From positions 32,452-96,451 of the forward strand of contig JAFGIP010000089.1 in assembly GCA_016929525.1 (NCBI GenBank): a stretch of 64,000 nucleotides of DNA. Reading direction: 5' to 3'. Of this stretch, positions 26,243 through 36,507 are shown piece by piece; positions within the stretch are counted from its first letter, which is position 1; each line of letters opens with the position of its first letter. The notes below the pieces were generated by a model. The model searched no databases. It was given only the letters and a program-made list of their open reading frames with translations, and was not told where the DNA came from. Made by a program: the position numbers and the translations under genes. The stretch comes from Bacteroidales bacterium (lineage in GTDB: Bacteria; Bacteroidota; Bacteroidia; Bacteroidales; UBA10428).

Positions 26243-26581
26243 CTAATTTAGGTTTTCCTTAATTTCAAGCAGCAGATTTTTGATTTCAGTTAACGATTTG
26301 ATTATTTCGAAATTATTTGTTGTATCGTCCTTGTTTTCTTTAAGCTTCTTTTTAGCACCGTTAAGGGTCATACCTTTTTCTTTAACCAGGTGGTATATCA
26401 GGTGTAGGTTGTTGATGTCCTGTTTAGTAAAAAATCGATTCCCCTTTTTGTTTTTTTTAGGTTTAATAATGTCGAATTCCTTTTCCCAAAATCTGATTAG
26501 TGAAGTATTTACATTGAACATAGAAGCTACTTCACCAATGGAGTAATATAGTTTTTCAACTCGCTTTTCTTTATAAGGCAT
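26243..26581 (-). CDS. Short MerR-family transcriptional regulator
   Basis: A 112-residue DNA-binding protein. The MerR helix-turn-helix and wing occupy residues about 11-80: YYSIGEVASMFNV, LIRFWEKEFDIIKP and FTKQDINNLHLIYHLVKEKGMTL. Only about 30 residues follow, with no cysteine-rich or ligand-binding domain, so it probably does not sense metals directly. Bacteroidota often carry this short regulator near M23 peptidases and alaS, as here. Its targets are unknown. It has its own -7 box upstream and may be transcribed with the Nif3-like and zinc-ribbon genes. Confidence 0.88.
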   Translation of the reverse strand: MPYKEKRVEKLYYSIGEVASMFNVNTSLIRFWEKEFDIIKPKKNKKGNRFFTKQDINNLHLIYHLVKEKGMTLNGAKKKLKENKDDTTNNFEIIKSLTEIKNLLLEIKENLN

Positions 26582-26602
26582 ACCTTGAATGTTTCACTCA
26601 AA

Positions 26603-26610
26603 CAAAGATA
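26603..26610 (-). promoter_or_regulatory. Bacteroidota -7 promoter box (merR-nif3-zinc ribbon)
   Basis: The minus strand reads TATCTTTG, 21 nt upstream of the MerR ATG. There is no good -33 match. Confidence 0.45.
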
Positions 26611-26652
26611 TTCTTTTCTAATTTATGAAATAAAAGTAAATAAACCAATACT

Positions 26653-28134
26653 TTACAATTTCTTACCTAAACAATAAAAATAACCATCTCTTGATGCAAT
26701 GTATATTTTACCATTGTGTACTATTGGTGTTGATTCGAATGGAGCCCTTAATCTGGCTATTTTTCTGAATTCCATATCCTTATTGTATCCAAACAGATAA
26801 ATACCACCATAACCTGCTGCAATAATTTTATTTTCAAGTATCAAGGGTGTTGAAACAGATGCTCCGGTTTTATATTTAAAAAGAAGTTGTGGGGTCGGAA
26901 GAACGCTGATACTATCTGGTCCGAGCACAGTTTTGGAAGAATCGATTTTTGTATGATCAACAACATACAGGTAACCGTCAATTGCATTGAAAGCCGCCAT
27001 GTATGGTGTATTACCCTTATTATATCTATCGTTTATTCCAATGGTTCCTATTATTCCACCTTCCCAGCTCGCATATTCTGTATTTTCAGTGGGGAAATAC
27101 CATATCACTGCATTTTCAGGGGCTTTTGCAGGATTTAATTTAAATGCACCTCCCTGGCCTTTAATATATTGTTTTTCAACACTAACAAGCAGACAATTAT
27201 CGCTGGTTACGACAACAGATCCATCCATATCTGAACCGATAAAGAAATCCCATACCAATTTTTTCTCTTTTAAGCTATAACCATATATATGCCCTGCTCC
27301 CGATGCGATATAAATTATACTATCAAGCAAGCTGGGAGAAGATTCTGTCACACAGTTTAGTTTATGGTCGATGGCATCTTGCTTTGTAAACAGGGGAGTT
27401 TCCTGTATTATCTCAGGCTGGAGCATTCCGTTTTTTACCGATGCTTTAGAGGGAGAAGGATTCAATACTGTAAACAAGGAGTTTTCAAGGCCTATATAAA
27501 CAGTATCATTTAGGATCAGTGCACTACCATCGGCATCACGGCTATAACTTTCTTTCATCCATTTAACATCAAGTCGCCAAAGCTCTTTGCCTGAAAAATA
27601 TGAAATAGCACGATAACTGGGAATATATTTTGTGTCGAGATAATTGCCCACACCCAGTCTGCTTCCCTGTAAGATTATAAGTCTGTTTTCGGGAGGGAAA
27701 GTGTCAGGAGTTGTCCAAATAGTTCCGGTGCCTTTTACTACATCATCAAACTTGTATTGCCATACAAGTTCTCCGGTACGCGCATTAAGTTTTTTCAGGT
27801 GATGATCATAAGACCCCTGTATTAGATATAGCATACTATCTTCCCTTACCAGAAGGGGTTGTCCTGTCCATCCGGCTCCGGCCCATATCCTTGAACCCAG
27901 TTTTCTTGAAATTATCGTCTCTCCTTTTCCAAGATAATGTTTCCAAATCACCTCAAGGGTGTCCGGGGCATAATTTCCGTAGTAATTACGTTGTTCGTTA
28001 CCAAGAAAGGTTGGAATAATAACTTCAAATTCTTTCGGAGATGATTTTAAAGAATCAGGAATTAAGTTTTGTCCGGATACAAAAAAAGTCACCAAAGTGT
28101 AATAAAACAGAAAAACACATCCGGTGACTTTCAT
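26653..28134 (-). CDS. Exported PQQ-like beta-propeller repeat protein
   Basis: A 493-residue protein with a signal peptide (about 1-21, FFVSGQ) and no lipobox. The mature part has PQQ/BamB-type propeller blades, seen as repeated patterns such as LNARTGELVWQYKF, YFSGKELWRLDV, YSLKEKKLVWDFF and AFNAIDGYLYVVD. It ends with IYIASRDGYFYCLGKK. It lacks the catalytic residues of quinoprotein dehydrogenases as far as I can see, so a scaffold or binding role is more likely than an enzyme. BamB itself is a smaller lipoprotein, so that name is not applied. It lies 19 nt after the downstream M23 peptidase gene. Confidence 0.75.
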   Translation of the reverse strand: MKVTGCVFLFYYTLVTFFVSGQNLIPDSLKSSPKEFEVIIPTFLGNEQRNYYGNYAPDTLEVIWKHYLGKGETIISRKLGSRIWAGAGWTGQPLLVREDSMLYLIQGSYDHHLKKLNARTGELVWQYKFDDVVKGTGTIWTTPDTFPPENRLIILQGSRLGVGNYLDTKYIPSYRAISYFSGKELWRLDVKWMKESYSRDADGSALILNDTVYIGLENSLFTVLNPSPSKASVKNGMLQPEIIQETPLFTKQDAIDHKLNCVTESSPSLLDSIIYIASGAGHIYGYSLKEKKLVWDFFIGSDMDGSVVVTSDNCLLVSVEKQYIKGQGGAFKLNPAKAPENAVIWYFPTENTEYASWEGGIIGTIGINDRYNKGNTPYMAAFNAIDGYLYVVDHTKIDSSKTVLGPDSISVLPTPQLLFKYKTGASVSTPLILENKIIAAGYGGIYLFGYNKDMEFRKIARLRAPFESTPIVHNGKIYIASRDGYFYCLGKKL

Positions 28135-28153
28135 ATTATTTTATTGTGAAATT

Positions 28154-29125
28154 TTAATCGAATGTCTGACCTGATTTCAAAGATATTTCAATCATTCTTT
28201 CATATTCTTCAGGAGACAGGTCGTTGAAATAATAATTTACAGGATTAACTTTTTTATTGTTAAGATGTACTTCATAATGTAAGTGAGGTGCAGTTGATAA
28301 ACCGCTGTTCCCTACAAATCCGATAACATCGCCACGTTTAACCTTTTGTCCCTGCGCAACATTAAAGCCATTTAAATGGGCATATAAGGTTTTATAACCG
28401 AAGCCGTGATTTATTACTATTTTATTTCCATATCCTCTTTTTGAACTTTCTATAATTTCAACGGTACCATCACCTGTAGCATATATATCTGTTTCCATCG
28501 GAGCCGTAAAATCCATTCCATAATGAAATTTCCTGATTTTATATATCGGATGTATTCTGTATCCCCAACCACTTGCTGTACGCTTTAGATCTTTATTGGA
28601 AATTGGTTGTATGGCCGGAATTGAAGCAAGCATTTCCTCTTTTCTGGTAGCCAGTTCAATTACCTCGTCATATGATGTAGACTGAACATACATTTTCTTT
28701 AGTATCTGATCGAGTCTTGATTTAACCCCGATTACCAGTTCAGAATTTTCGATATTTTCCAGTTCACGATAACTGATGTGTCCGCCTGTTCCTGCCTTAC
28801 GTACAGAAGAATGTACAGGTTCGGCTTCAAAAATTGTTCTGTAAATATTATCATCTCTCAGCTGCAGATCGGCCAAAATAGTCTCTATGCGATTAAGTTC
28901 ATCATTAACTATTTCATAGTTAGCTTTTAGCTCGCTGATCTGCCGCTTAAGACCTTTATTCTTTGGTGAGTCAAAAAATATTGAGAATACAAAAAAATAT
29001 AGTATTGAAAGAATAATACTGGCTAGAAAATAAGTAAAAAAGGCTAATACTTTCTGCTGGGTAGTTTTAGTTACTTTCGTGTAACTTAGTGAGTCGTTGT
29101 CAAACTTATACCTATGCTTTGCCAT
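28154..29125 (-). CDS. M23 family metallopeptidase, membrane-anchored (copy 2)
   Basis: A 323-residue protein. It has a cytoplasmic N-terminus, one membrane helix (about 28-48, LASIILSILYFFVF), a coiled-coil region (about 55-90) and a C-terminal LytM/M23 domain. The zinc ligands are in HYGMDFTAP and HLHYEV. Such proteins cleave peptidoglycan cross-bridges or regulate amidases, at the periplasmic side of the inner membrane. ATG 29125 is preferred over a TTG at 29137 that would add four residues. It is a paralogue of the adjacent upstream gene, with similar N-terminal HRYKF, and follows it by 12 nt. Confidence 0.88.
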   Translation of the reverse strand: MAKHRYKFDNDSLSYTKVTKTTQQKVLAFFTYFLASIILSILYFFVFSIFFDSPKNKGLKRQISELKANYEIVNDELNRIETILADLQLRDDNIYRTIFEAEPVHSSVRKAGTGGHISYRELENIENSELVIGVKSRLDQILKKMYVQSTSYDEVIELATRKEEMLASIPAIQPISNKDLKRTASGWGYRIHPIYKIRKFHYGMDFTAPMETDIYATGDGTVEIIESSKRGYGNKIVINHGFGYKTLYAHLNGFNVAQGQKVKRGDVIGFVGNSGLSTAPHLHYEVHLNNKKVNPVNYYFNDLSPEEYERMIEISLKSGQTFD

Positions 29126-29137
29126 TGTTGTATCCAA

Positions 29138-30094
29138 TTAATTGGACTTTTTAGTTAGTTTTTCAAATTCTGCCGGAGACAAATCATCAGCGAAAAAATG
29201 AATCGGATTAACAGGGGTGTTATCTATTCTCACTTCATAATGCAAGTGTGTTCCGGTAGATCTTCCTGTATTTCCCATCAGACCAATCTTTTGTCCCCTC
29301 TTTACATCCTGGCCTTCATCAACCAGGATTTTATTCAAATGTGCATATCTGGTGCTATATCCGTAACCATGATCTATAACAACCTCGTTCCCATAGCCTT
29401 TACGTGAATGTTTAACTAAGGTTACAGTTCCTTCTGCAGTAGCATAAATATTTGTATTACTCGGACCAACAAAGTCAATTCCCTTGTGTGTTCTCTTAAT
29501 GAAAGTAAAAGGATCTTGACGACTACCGTAATATGAGCTGATCCATATGTATTTATCATAGTTTATAGGCGTTATAGCAGGGAAATGGCTAAGTAATTCT
29601 TTTTTTGATATGGCTGTTTTTAATATTTCATTATAAGAATCATTCTGTATTTTGAGCTGTATTTTAAGCATGTCTACTTTTTGTAAAAGTTTAGAAAAAA
29701 TTTCTGAGCCCATGCTTGAACTAAAGTTTAATAATGGTTCCGAACCACCCCTACCTGCATATCGAATATTACCTGGAAGGCTATCCATTTCCAGAATATT
29801 CCTAAATAATTGGTCATCGGTAAAATGAACTTTATGAAGAATACCTGCTATACTGTCGGCCCTTTCTACAAGTAAAACGAAATCCTTATCATACTTATTG
29901 ATCCTTGATGCGTGAAATTTTTCTACGGGTAAACTTGGAACACATATAAATATATATAAAAACAGAATCGCTATTAAATTAGCGCATATAAAATGAACCA
30001 GGTATTGGAGGAATCTTTTTCCCGGTGAGATTTTAACTTCGACAAAATCAAGTGTCTCAGTATTGAACTTATATTGGCTTCGATGTGAAATCAA
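29138..30094 (-). CDS. M23 family metallopeptidase, membrane-anchored (copy 1)
   Basis: A 318-residue protein with the same layout as the next gene: membrane helix at about 33-52, a linker with helical spacer, and an M23 domain with HKGIDFVGP and HLHYEV zinc motifs. The start is TTG 30094; no in-frame ATG lies nearby, and alignment of HRSQYKF with HRYKF of the paralogue supports it. It probably acts on periplasmic peptidoglycan. A near-perfect Bacteroidota promoter lies 42 nt upstream. The pair looks like a tandem duplication that has since diverged clearly. Confidence 0.85.
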   Translation of the reverse strand: MISHRSQYKFNTETLDFVEVKISPGKRFLQYLVHFICANLIAILFLYIFICVPSLPVEKFHASRINKYDKDFVLLVERADSIAGILHKVHFTDDQLFRNILEMDSLPGNIRYAGRGGSEPLLNFSSSMGSEIFSKLLQKVDMLKIQLKIQNDSYNEILKTAISKKELLSHFPAITPINYDKYIWISSYYGSRQDPFTFIKRTHKGIDFVGPSNTNIYATAEGTVTLVKHSRKGYGNEVVIDHGYGYSTRYAHLNKILVDEGQDVKRGQKIGLMGNTGRSTGTHLHYEVRIDNTPVNPIHFFADDLSPAEFEKLTKKSN

Positions 30095-30135
30095 CTGATA
30101 TATAGACTGTTTATAATATTTGATGCGAGTGTCAA

Positions 30136-30167
30136 CAAATCTATAAGAAAAAAATTAGTTTTACAAA
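30136..30167 (-). promoter_or_regulatory. Full Bacteroidota promoter (-33 TTTG, -7 TAGATTTG) for M23 operon
   Basis: On the minus strand TTTG (30164-30167) is followed after exactly 20 nt by TAGATTTG (30136-30143). This fits the primary-sigma consensus TTTG-N19-21-TAnnTTTG and is the best promoter match I found in the window. Confidence 0.75.
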
Positions 30168-30231
30168 CCCTTTCTAGAAGGAATGTTGATAACTTCACGG
30201 ATATTTTAATCAAATAAATGAAATATTTTAA

Positions 30232-32850
30232 ATGGATTCTAAATTAGTTCGTCAAAAATTCTTTCAATTCTTTGAAGCTCATAGTCACAGAATTGTTAAT
30301 TCTGCCCCTATGGTTGTAAAGGATGATCCGACCCTGATGTTTACTAATGCCGGCATGAATCAGTTTAAGGATATTTTCCTGGGAAATGCAACTATTAATG
30401 ATTTAAGGGTAGCAAATACACAAAAATGTTTAAGGGTATCAGGAAAACATAACGACCTTGAAGAAGTAGGTCATGACACTTACCATCATACAATGTTTGA
30501 AATGTTAGGCAACTGGAGTTTCGGGGATTATTTTAAAGATGAAGCTGTTTCGTTGGCATGGGAATTTTTAACCGAAGTTGTTAATATCGATAAAGACAGA
30601 ATATACGCTACCGTATTTGAAGGTGATAAAAAAGATAATATTGAAGAAGATAGTGAAGCCTATTCATTTTGGAAAAGGTATTTAACGGAAGACAGAATAT
30701 TAAAGTTTTCAAAAAAGGATAATTTCTGGGAAATGGGCGATACAGGGCCATGTGGACCTTGTTCGGAAATACATTACGACCTCCGTCCTGAATCGGAGCG
30801 TGATCGAAAATCCGGGCGTGAACTTGTAAATAAAGGTCATCCAATGGTAATTGAAATATGGAATCTTGTTTTCATTCAATATAATCGTAAATCGAATGGT
30901 AAACTGGTTGCATTACCAAAAAAACATATAGACACAGGAATGGGGTTTGAGAGATTGTGTATGGTAGTACAGGGGAAGACCTCTAATTATGATACGGATA
31001 TTTTTCAGTCAATCATTTCTGAGATATCAAAAATATCAGGACAGAATTACGGTGATGCTGAGAATACGGATGTAGCCATGAGAGTGATATCCGATCATTT
31101 AAGAGCAGTTTCTTTTGCAGTTGCAGACGGTCAGCTGCCTTCAAATATTAAAGCTGGGTATGTTATCAGAAGAATATTACGTCGTGCAATTCGATACGGT
31201 TATACTTTTTTAGATAAGAAAGAACCATTTATTTATCAACTGGTGCAACCGCTTGTTGAAAATATGGGCGATACTTTTCCTGAACTTAAAAAGCAACAGA
31301 AATTAATTGTTAGTGTGTTGCTTGATGAAGAGAAGGCATTTCTGCGAACTCTCGATTCAGGGATCAGGTTACTCGATGGGTTAATATCATCTGCAAAATC
31401 TGAAAACAAAAAGAGTATATCAGGTCGTAAAGCTTTTGAACTATATGATACATTCGGGTTTCCTCTCGATCTTACCCAGCTTATATTACGCGAGAACGGT
31501 CTGGGACTTAATATTGAAGAGTTTGAGGGTGAAATGCAGGCACAGAAAGATCGCTCACGCAAAGCATCGGAAAGCGACGCGTCAGACTGGGTTACTTTAC
31601 TTTCAAATGATGGTCAGGAATTTATTGGGTATGAAATGCTGGAAGCTGAGGTTAAGCTGGTTAAATACCGCAAAGTTAGTTTTAAAGGAAAGGATTTTTA
31701 TCACCTGGTCTTCGATCGTACTCCGTTTTATGGTGAGAGTGGTGGCCAGGTTGGTGATTCAGGTATAATCGCAAGTAATGGTGAAAAAATTAAGATTCTT
31801 GATACTATCAAAGAGAACAGCCTTAGCATTCATATAACCGATAAGTTGCCAAATGATCTTGAAAGTCCGCTCAAAGCTACCGTCGATGTTGAAGCAAGAC
31901 AGGCAACCGCCAACAATCATACTGCTACGCATTTATTGCACTATGCACTGAGAAAAGTATTGGGCAAGCATGTTGAGCAAAAAGGATCATTAGTTCATCC
32001 CGATTATTTGCGTTTCGACTTTTCACATTTTCAAAAGATAACCGATGAGCAGCTGGAAGAGGTGGAGCATATCGCTAATGAGATGGTTCGTCAAAATTTT
32101 AGCCTTGAAGAATTTCGTGAAATGCCTGTTCATGTTGCCCGCGAATTAGGTGCAGTTGCTTTATTTGGGGAAAAATATGGTGATTATGTCCGTGTCATTA
32201 AGTTTGGTGATTCAGTTGAATTTTGCGGGGGGACACATGTTTCCGCTACAGGCAACATTGGCATTATTAAAATTATTTCTGAGACCTCAATAGCAGCGGG
32301 TATTCGTAGAATTCAGGCTTATACGGCCCGTGCCGCAGAAGAATATATCAATAATTTACTGGGAATTCTTAAGGATATAACAAAAATCCTTGATGGTCCG
32401 AACGACCTGAAGCAATCGATTATCTCAATGACTGAACAGAACGCAGAACTAAAAAAGAAAATTGAAGAATTTAATAAACATGAAGTAAAAAGAATTAAGA
32501 ATAATCTTAAAGATAAAGTAGTATATAAATCGGGGATAAATATTATTATCCAGAAGATATCAGCTGAATCGCAGGGTGTAATTAAAGATCTGGCTTTTCA
32601 GCTTAGAAATGAGATCGATAATCTCTTTCTTGTTTTAGGTGCTGAGATCATGGGTAAAGCACATTTGTCTGTTATGATCTCTGATAATCTTGTAAAAGAA
32701 AAAGGATTTCATGCAGGTAAAATTGTGGATTTACTAGCTAAGGAAATAGACGGAGGCGGAGGCGGTCAACCATTCTTTGCTACAGCAGGAGGGTCAAATA
32801 CCGAAGGCATAAATAAAGCGCTGGAATTAGCAGAAGAACAAATATCCTGA
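30232..32850 (+). CDS. alaS: Alanyl-tRNA synthetase
   Basis: An 872-residue class II synthetase charging tRNA-Ala. The catalytic domain starts with [12 protein letters not shown] and has [14 protein letters not shown] and [15 protein letters not shown]. The editing domain carries the zinc-type ligands His563 and His567 ([10 protein letters not shown]) and Cys665 and His669 (CGGTHV). The C-terminal C-Ala domain includes [14 protein letters not shown]. Length and all motifs are normal. It is divergent from the M23 genes. Confidence 0.98.
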   Translation: MDSKLVRQKFFQFFEAHSHRIVNSAPMVVKDDPTLMFTNAGMNQFKDIFLGNATINDLRVANTQKCLRVSGKHNDLEEVGHDTYHHTMFEMLGNWSFGDYFKDEAVSLAWEFLTEVVNIDKDRIYATVFEGDKKDNIEEDSEAYSFWKRYLTEDRILKFSKKDNFWEMGDTGPCGPCSEIHYDLRPESERDRKSGRELVNKGHPMVIEIWNLVFIQYNRKSNGKLVALPKKHIDTGMGFERLCMVVQGKTSNYDTDIFQSIISEISKISGQNYGDAENTDVAMRVISDHLRAVSFAVADGQLPSNIKAGYVIRRILRRAIRYGYTFLDKKEPFIYQLVQPLVENMGDTFPELKKQQKLIVSVLLDEEKAFLRTLDSGIRLLDGLISSAKSENKKSISGRKAFELYDTFGFPLDLTQLILRENGLGLNIEEFEGEMQAQKDRSRKASESDASDWVTLLSNDGQEFIGYEMLEAEVKLVKYRKVSFKGKDFYHLVFDRTPFYGESGGQVGDSGIIASNGEKIKILDTIKENSLSIHITDKLPNDLESPLKATVDVEARQATANNHTATHLLHYALRKVLGKHVEQKGSLVHPDYLRFDFSHFQKITDEQLEEVEHIANEMVRQNFSLEEFREMPVHVARELGAVALFGEKYGDYVRVIKFGDSVEFCGGTHVSATGNIGIIKIISETSIAAGIRRIQAYTARAAEEYINNLLGILKDITKILDGPNDLKQSIISMTEQNAELKKKIEEFNKHEVKRIKNNLKDKVVYKSGINIIIQKISAESQGVIKDLAFQLRNEIDNLFLVLGAEIMGKAHLSVMISDNLVKEKGFHAGKIVDLLAKEIDGGGGGQPFFATAGGSNTEGINKALELAEEQIS

Positions 32851-32884
32851 TTTTTATTTATAATTATAAAAAATTCGTCTCTGG

Positions 32885-32892
32885 TACCTTTG
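32885..32892 (+). promoter_or_regulatory. Bacteroidota -7 promoter box (acyl-CoA synthetase)
   Basis: TACCTTTG matches TAnnTTTG in the 106-bp gap after alaS, 64 nt before the ATG at 32957. No convincing -33 element. Confidence 0.42.
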
Positions 32893-32956
32893 AATCTTTT
32901 CCCCCGATTACTAATCAGCCCAATATTTAGAATGCAGGTTTCTAAATTATACTGAC

Positions 32957-34744
32957 ATGGAACTAACACGTATCTTTGATATTCTTGACAGTATTAAGAT
33001 TAAATTTCCTCATAAATCAAATGCACTCGTAGATAAAATAAACGGTGAATGGGTAAACTGTTCTATTGAGGAGTATTTTAACCATGTGCAGTACCTGAGT
33101 TACGGATTGTTATCTCTGGGTATGAAAAAAGGTGATATGGTTGTTACCATTTCTAATAATCGTCAGGAATGGAATTTCATGGATATGGCAATCTGTCAGA
33201 CAGGACTCGTTCATGTTCCGATATATCCTACAATCAGTGATTCCGACTACGAGTATATTTTAAAACATTGTGAACCTAAACTACTTATTGTTTCTGATAA
33301 AGCATTGTTTGAGCGTTTAAGACTCATAACCGGAGGTGTCGGATTAAAAAAAGGAATATATACTTTTAATGAAGTTTCCGATGCTAAAAATTGGAAAGAA
33401 ATATATAAACTGGGTAAAGAATACTCAGAACAAGGAAAAGAAAGTCTGATCAATATAAAAAATAGTATAAAACCTGATGACCTTGCAACATTGATTTACA
33501 CTTCCGGAACAACCGGAAAACCAAAAGGGGTTATGCTCTCACATAGAAATATTCTTAGTAATATCAAAGGGATAAGCCAGGTATTTCATTTTAATGAAAA
33601 TGACAGAATATTAAGTTTCCTTCCTGTAAGTCATGTTTTTGAAAGGACCATAAATTATTATTTTCAGAAACAGGGAGTAGGAATTTATTATGCTGAAAAT
33701 ATGGGAACCATATCAGATAACCTGAAGGAAGTGAAACCTACTGTATTTATAGCTGTTCCGAGGGTTCTTGAGCGTATTTACGATAAGATTATAAGTGTTG
33801 GTAAAGAATTAAAGGGATTTAAAAAAATAATCTTCTTCTGGGCTGTTAATCTGGGATTGAAATATGAGTTTCATAACAGAAACGGACGGTTGTACGACTT
33901 TAATTTATCAGTAGCAAATAAACTGGTTTTTACAAAGTGGCGTAAGGCAGTTGGAGCCAGCCTTAAGTTAATTGTTGCCGGGGGTGCTGCATTACAGCCT
34001 CGATTAATAAGAATATTTAATGCAGCTGGAATTCCTTTGGTGGAGGGATATGGTATGTCTGAAACTTCACCTGTAATTGCGGTGAATGATTTTGATGCAG
34101 GGAAAGTGGTGATAGGAACTGTAGGGCCTGTATTACCAGGTGTTAAAGTAAAAATATCAGAAGATGGTGAAATATTGGTTTCAGGTAGTTCGATAATGAT
34201 GGGGTATTATAAAGATGCGGAACAGACAAAGCAGGTTATAGATGAAGATGGATGGCTTCATACAGGTGATATAGGAGAGTGGGTTGAAGGGGAATACCTG
34301 AAAATAACCGACCGGAAAAAGGAAATTTTTAAACTATCGAGTGGTAAGTATGTTTCACCACAGGTGATTGAAAATAAATTCAAAGAATCAATTCTGATTG
34401 AACAGGTAATGGTTATTGGTGAAAACGAAAAATTCGCCAGTGCTTTAATTGTACCTAATTTCACGTATCTTCAAAAGTGGGGTTCACACCATGGAATAAA
34501 AATCCGCGAAAATAAGGAAATAATTGCTCATCATAGGGTTATTTCTGCCTATCAGAAAGAAATCAATGATTTAAACAAACATCTTGGCAAAACGGAACAT
34601 ATTAAACGTTTCAGACTTGTTCCGGATGAGTGGACAGTCCAGTCAGGAGAACTTTCACCTACACTGAAACTTAAACGGCGCTATGTATTTAAAAAATATG
34701 AAAAAATTATAAATGAAATATATTCTGTACAGAAACAGGAATAA
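32957..34744 (+). CDS. Long-chain acyl-CoA synthetase (AMP-forming)
   Basis: A 595-residue ANL-superfamily enzyme that activates fatty acids to acyl-CoA through an acyl-adenylate. The P-loop-like motif is YTSGTTGKPKG at 181-191. Other signatures are EGYGMSETSPV (about 361-371), the hinge TGDIGEW and LKITDRKKEIFKLSSGKYV, which is typical of the FadD15/long-chain type found in Bacteroidota. It probably acts at the cytoplasmic membrane on exogenous or recycled fatty acids. It is transcribed separately from alaS; the FMN split-barrel gene follows after 64 nt. Confidence 0.92.
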   Translation: MELTRIFDILDSIKIKFPHKSNALVDKINGEWVNCSIEEYFNHVQYLSYGLLSLGMKKGDMVVTISNNRQEWNFMDMAICQTGLVHVPIYPTISDSDYEYILKHCEPKLLIVSDKALFERLRLITGGVGLKKGIYTFNEVSDAKNWKEIYKLGKEYSEQGKESLINIKNSIKPDDLATLIYTSGTTGKPKGVMLSHRNILSNIKGISQVFHFNENDRILSFLPVSHVFERTINYYFQKQGVGIYYAENMGTISDNLKEVKPTVFIAVPRVLERIYDKIISVGKELKGFKKIIFFWAVNLGLKYEFHNRNGRLYDFNLSVANKLVFTKWRKAVGASLKLIVAGGAALQPRLIRIFNAAGIPLVEGYGMSETSPVIAVNDFDAGKVVIGTVGPVLPGVKVKISEDGEILVSGSSIMMGYYKDAEQTKQVIDEDGWLHTGDIGEWVEGEYLKITDRKKEIFKLSSGKYVSPQVIENKFKESILIEQVMVIGENEKFASALIVPNFTYLQKWGSHHGIKIRENKEIIAHHRVISAYQKEINDLNKHLGKTEHIKRFRLVPDEWTVQSGELSPTLKLKRRYVFKKYEKIINEIYSVQKQE

Positions 34745-34808
34745 TAAAAGAATTCAGTAACAATTCAATATATCATAAAAAATACCTGTCAATAAAAAAT
34801 TACACTGC

Positions 34809-35288
34809 ATGTGCCGAAATGAAAGAAAAATTTACAGTCAGGAAGAAATAGATGAAATTCTGAAAAATGCCGAAATATGCCGTGTTGCTTTGTATGATGG
34901 AAATGTTCCTTATCTGGTGCCATTTAATTTTGGCATTGATCTCAACAATTCGAATATAATATATTTCCATTGTGCAAATGAGGGTAAAAAACTTGATATA
35001 ATCAATAAGAATCCAAATGCATGTTTCCAGGTCGAAACGGAAGTACTTCTTAAGCCATCGGAGAAGCCATGTGGATGGGCCCTTAATTATAAAAGTGTGA
35101 TGGCTTTAGGACAGATTAAAATTGTGCGGGATCTGGATGAGAAGATACACAGATTGAATTGTATCATGTCACATTATTACAATCAGAATGAATTCAGGTA
35201 TAACGAAAACTCTTTATTTGATACAACCATCTTAAAATTCAAAGTTGCTGTTTATACAGGTAAGAAATTGATCAGTAAAAATTCATGA
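34809..35288 (+). CDS. FMN-binding split-barrel (pyridoxamine oxidase/NimA-like) protein
   Basis: A 159-residue cytoplasmic flavoprotein of the pyridoxamine 5'-phosphate oxidase-like fold. The start YSQEEIDEILKNAEICRVAL and the core VPYLVPFNFG, IIYFHCANEGKKLDIINKNP and a cysteine-containing later strand match the small NimA-like branch. Members bind FMN or similar cofactors; a few act as nitroimidazole reductases, but most are uncharacterised and resistance should not be assumed. It is flanked by the acyl-CoA synthetase and an importer operon and is probably a separate unit or read-through from the former. Confidence 0.78.
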   Translation: MCRNERKIYSQEEIDEILKNAEICRVALYDGNVPYLVPFNFGIDLNNSNIIYFHCANEGKKLDIINKNPNACFQVETEVLLKPSEKPCGWALNYKSVMALGQIKIVRDLDEKIHRLNCIMSHYYNQNEFRYNENSLFDTTILKFKVAVYTGKKLISKNS

Positions 35289-35355
35289 TTGACTGCAGTC
35301 AGTAATTCGTTATTCCGAAATAATACTTGTAATATTGCCCTGTTGAATTAATGCC

Positions 35356-36498
35356 ATGTATAAACTTGCATTAAGCATATTGATAATACCAATTTTTATC
35401 AGCTGTATATCAGATAATAAAAATCTGAATTCTGATGCACATCTGTTAGCGGGGGAAAGTACGGTGCGTTATGCAAAAGGATTTGATATAATTGATTATG
35501 GTAAATTTAAATATGTTGTAGTAAAGGATCCATGGAAGAAAGCAGAAAATCTTTTCAGCTATATCATTTCTGATCATCTTCAGTCGGATGAAGAAATACC
35601 CGATACTGCTGATTTTTTTGTAAATCTGCCTGTAGAAGATGTCGCCGTGATGTCATCATCGGGTATTGGAATGTTATGCATACTTGATGAACGGGACCTT
35701 ATTGGTTCAGCGACAAATCCTGAATTAATTTATGATTCAGTATTATATCAAAGACATAAAAGAGGCAATATTATTGACCTGGGAGAGACTAATCAGTTCA
35801 ATATAGAATATATCATTGATAATTCGCCTGATCTTGTTTTTAAATATATATATGGCTCGGTTGAAGCTAAAGACATTATTATAAAAAATGCCGGTATACC
35901 TGTTGCTTACAACCTGGAATATATGGAAACACATCCATTGGGCAGAGCCGAATGGTTGAAGTATACAGCAGCTTTTTTTAACAAACTTGATTTGGCAGAT
36001 TCAATTTTCAGACAGATTGAAGAGAACTATAAACAAATATCGGAACCGGCAAAAAATAAAAAGGTTAAACCATCTGTTCTGGATGGATCGATATATAATG
36101 GTGTTTGGTATGCTGCAGGTGGTAAAAGCTATCAGGCAATTTTATATGAAGATGCAGGTGCAGATTATTACTGGAAGGATAATAATGAAACCGGCAGCAA
36201 TGCAATTAGTTTTGAATATGTTATTGAGAACCAGCTCGAAGCCGATTACTGGATTGGTGCCTCAACAGGTAATATGGCTGAACTGCTGAATATTGAAAGC
36301 AGATATAAGTTCCTTAAATCCTTCCGTAATAATAACGTTTTTCATTATGGAGAGAGGATTAATCCTTCAGGTGGACTGGATTATTTTGAAAGTGGTGTTG
36401 TACGTCCGGACATTGTTTTAAAAGATTTAATATCAATTTTTCATCCGGATCTTGTTGATCCGGGCTATAAGCCCATATATATTTGTCGGATTAAATAA
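35356..36498 (+). CDS. ABC importer substrate-binding lipoprotein (BtuF/FecB type)
   Basis: A 380-residue lipoprotein with lipobox FISC (Cys17). The periplasmic-binding fold TroA/BtuF type is indicated by VEDVAVMSSSGIGMLCILDE, the region IIDLGETNQFNIEYI-type loop, SPDLVFKYIYG and the C-terminal lobe with VVRPDIVLKDLISIFHP. It begins a three-gene importer with permease and ATPase genes. Ligands of this class are iron-siderophore, heme or cobalamin; nothing in the sequence separates these, and no riboswitch or TonB receptor gene is beside it. Confidence 0.85.
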   Translation: MYKLALSILIIPIFISCISDNKNLNSDAHLLAGESTVRYAKGFDIIDYGKFKYVVVKDPWKKAENLFSYIISDHLQSDEEIPDTADFFVNLPVEDVAVMSSSGIGMLCILDERDLIGSATNPELIYDSVLYQRHKRGNIIDLGETNQFNIEYIIDNSPDLVFKYIYGSVEAKDIIIKNAGIPVAYNLEYMETHPLGRAEWLKYTAAFFNKLDLADSIFRQIEENYKQISEPAKNKKVKPSVLDGSIYNGVWYAAGGKSYQAILYEDAGADYYWKDNNETGSNAISFEYVIENQLEADYWIGASTGNMAELLNIESRYKFLKSFRNNNVFHYGERINPSGGLDYFESGVVRPDIVLKDLISIFHPDLVDPGYKPIYICRIK

Positions 36499-36507
36499 TG
36501 CAGATTT

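Noticed and set aside
34809..35288. Nitroimidazole-resistance protein NimA
   Set aside because: The fold fits, but most relatives are of unknown role and no element such as an insertion sequence promoter is beside it; only the family is reported.
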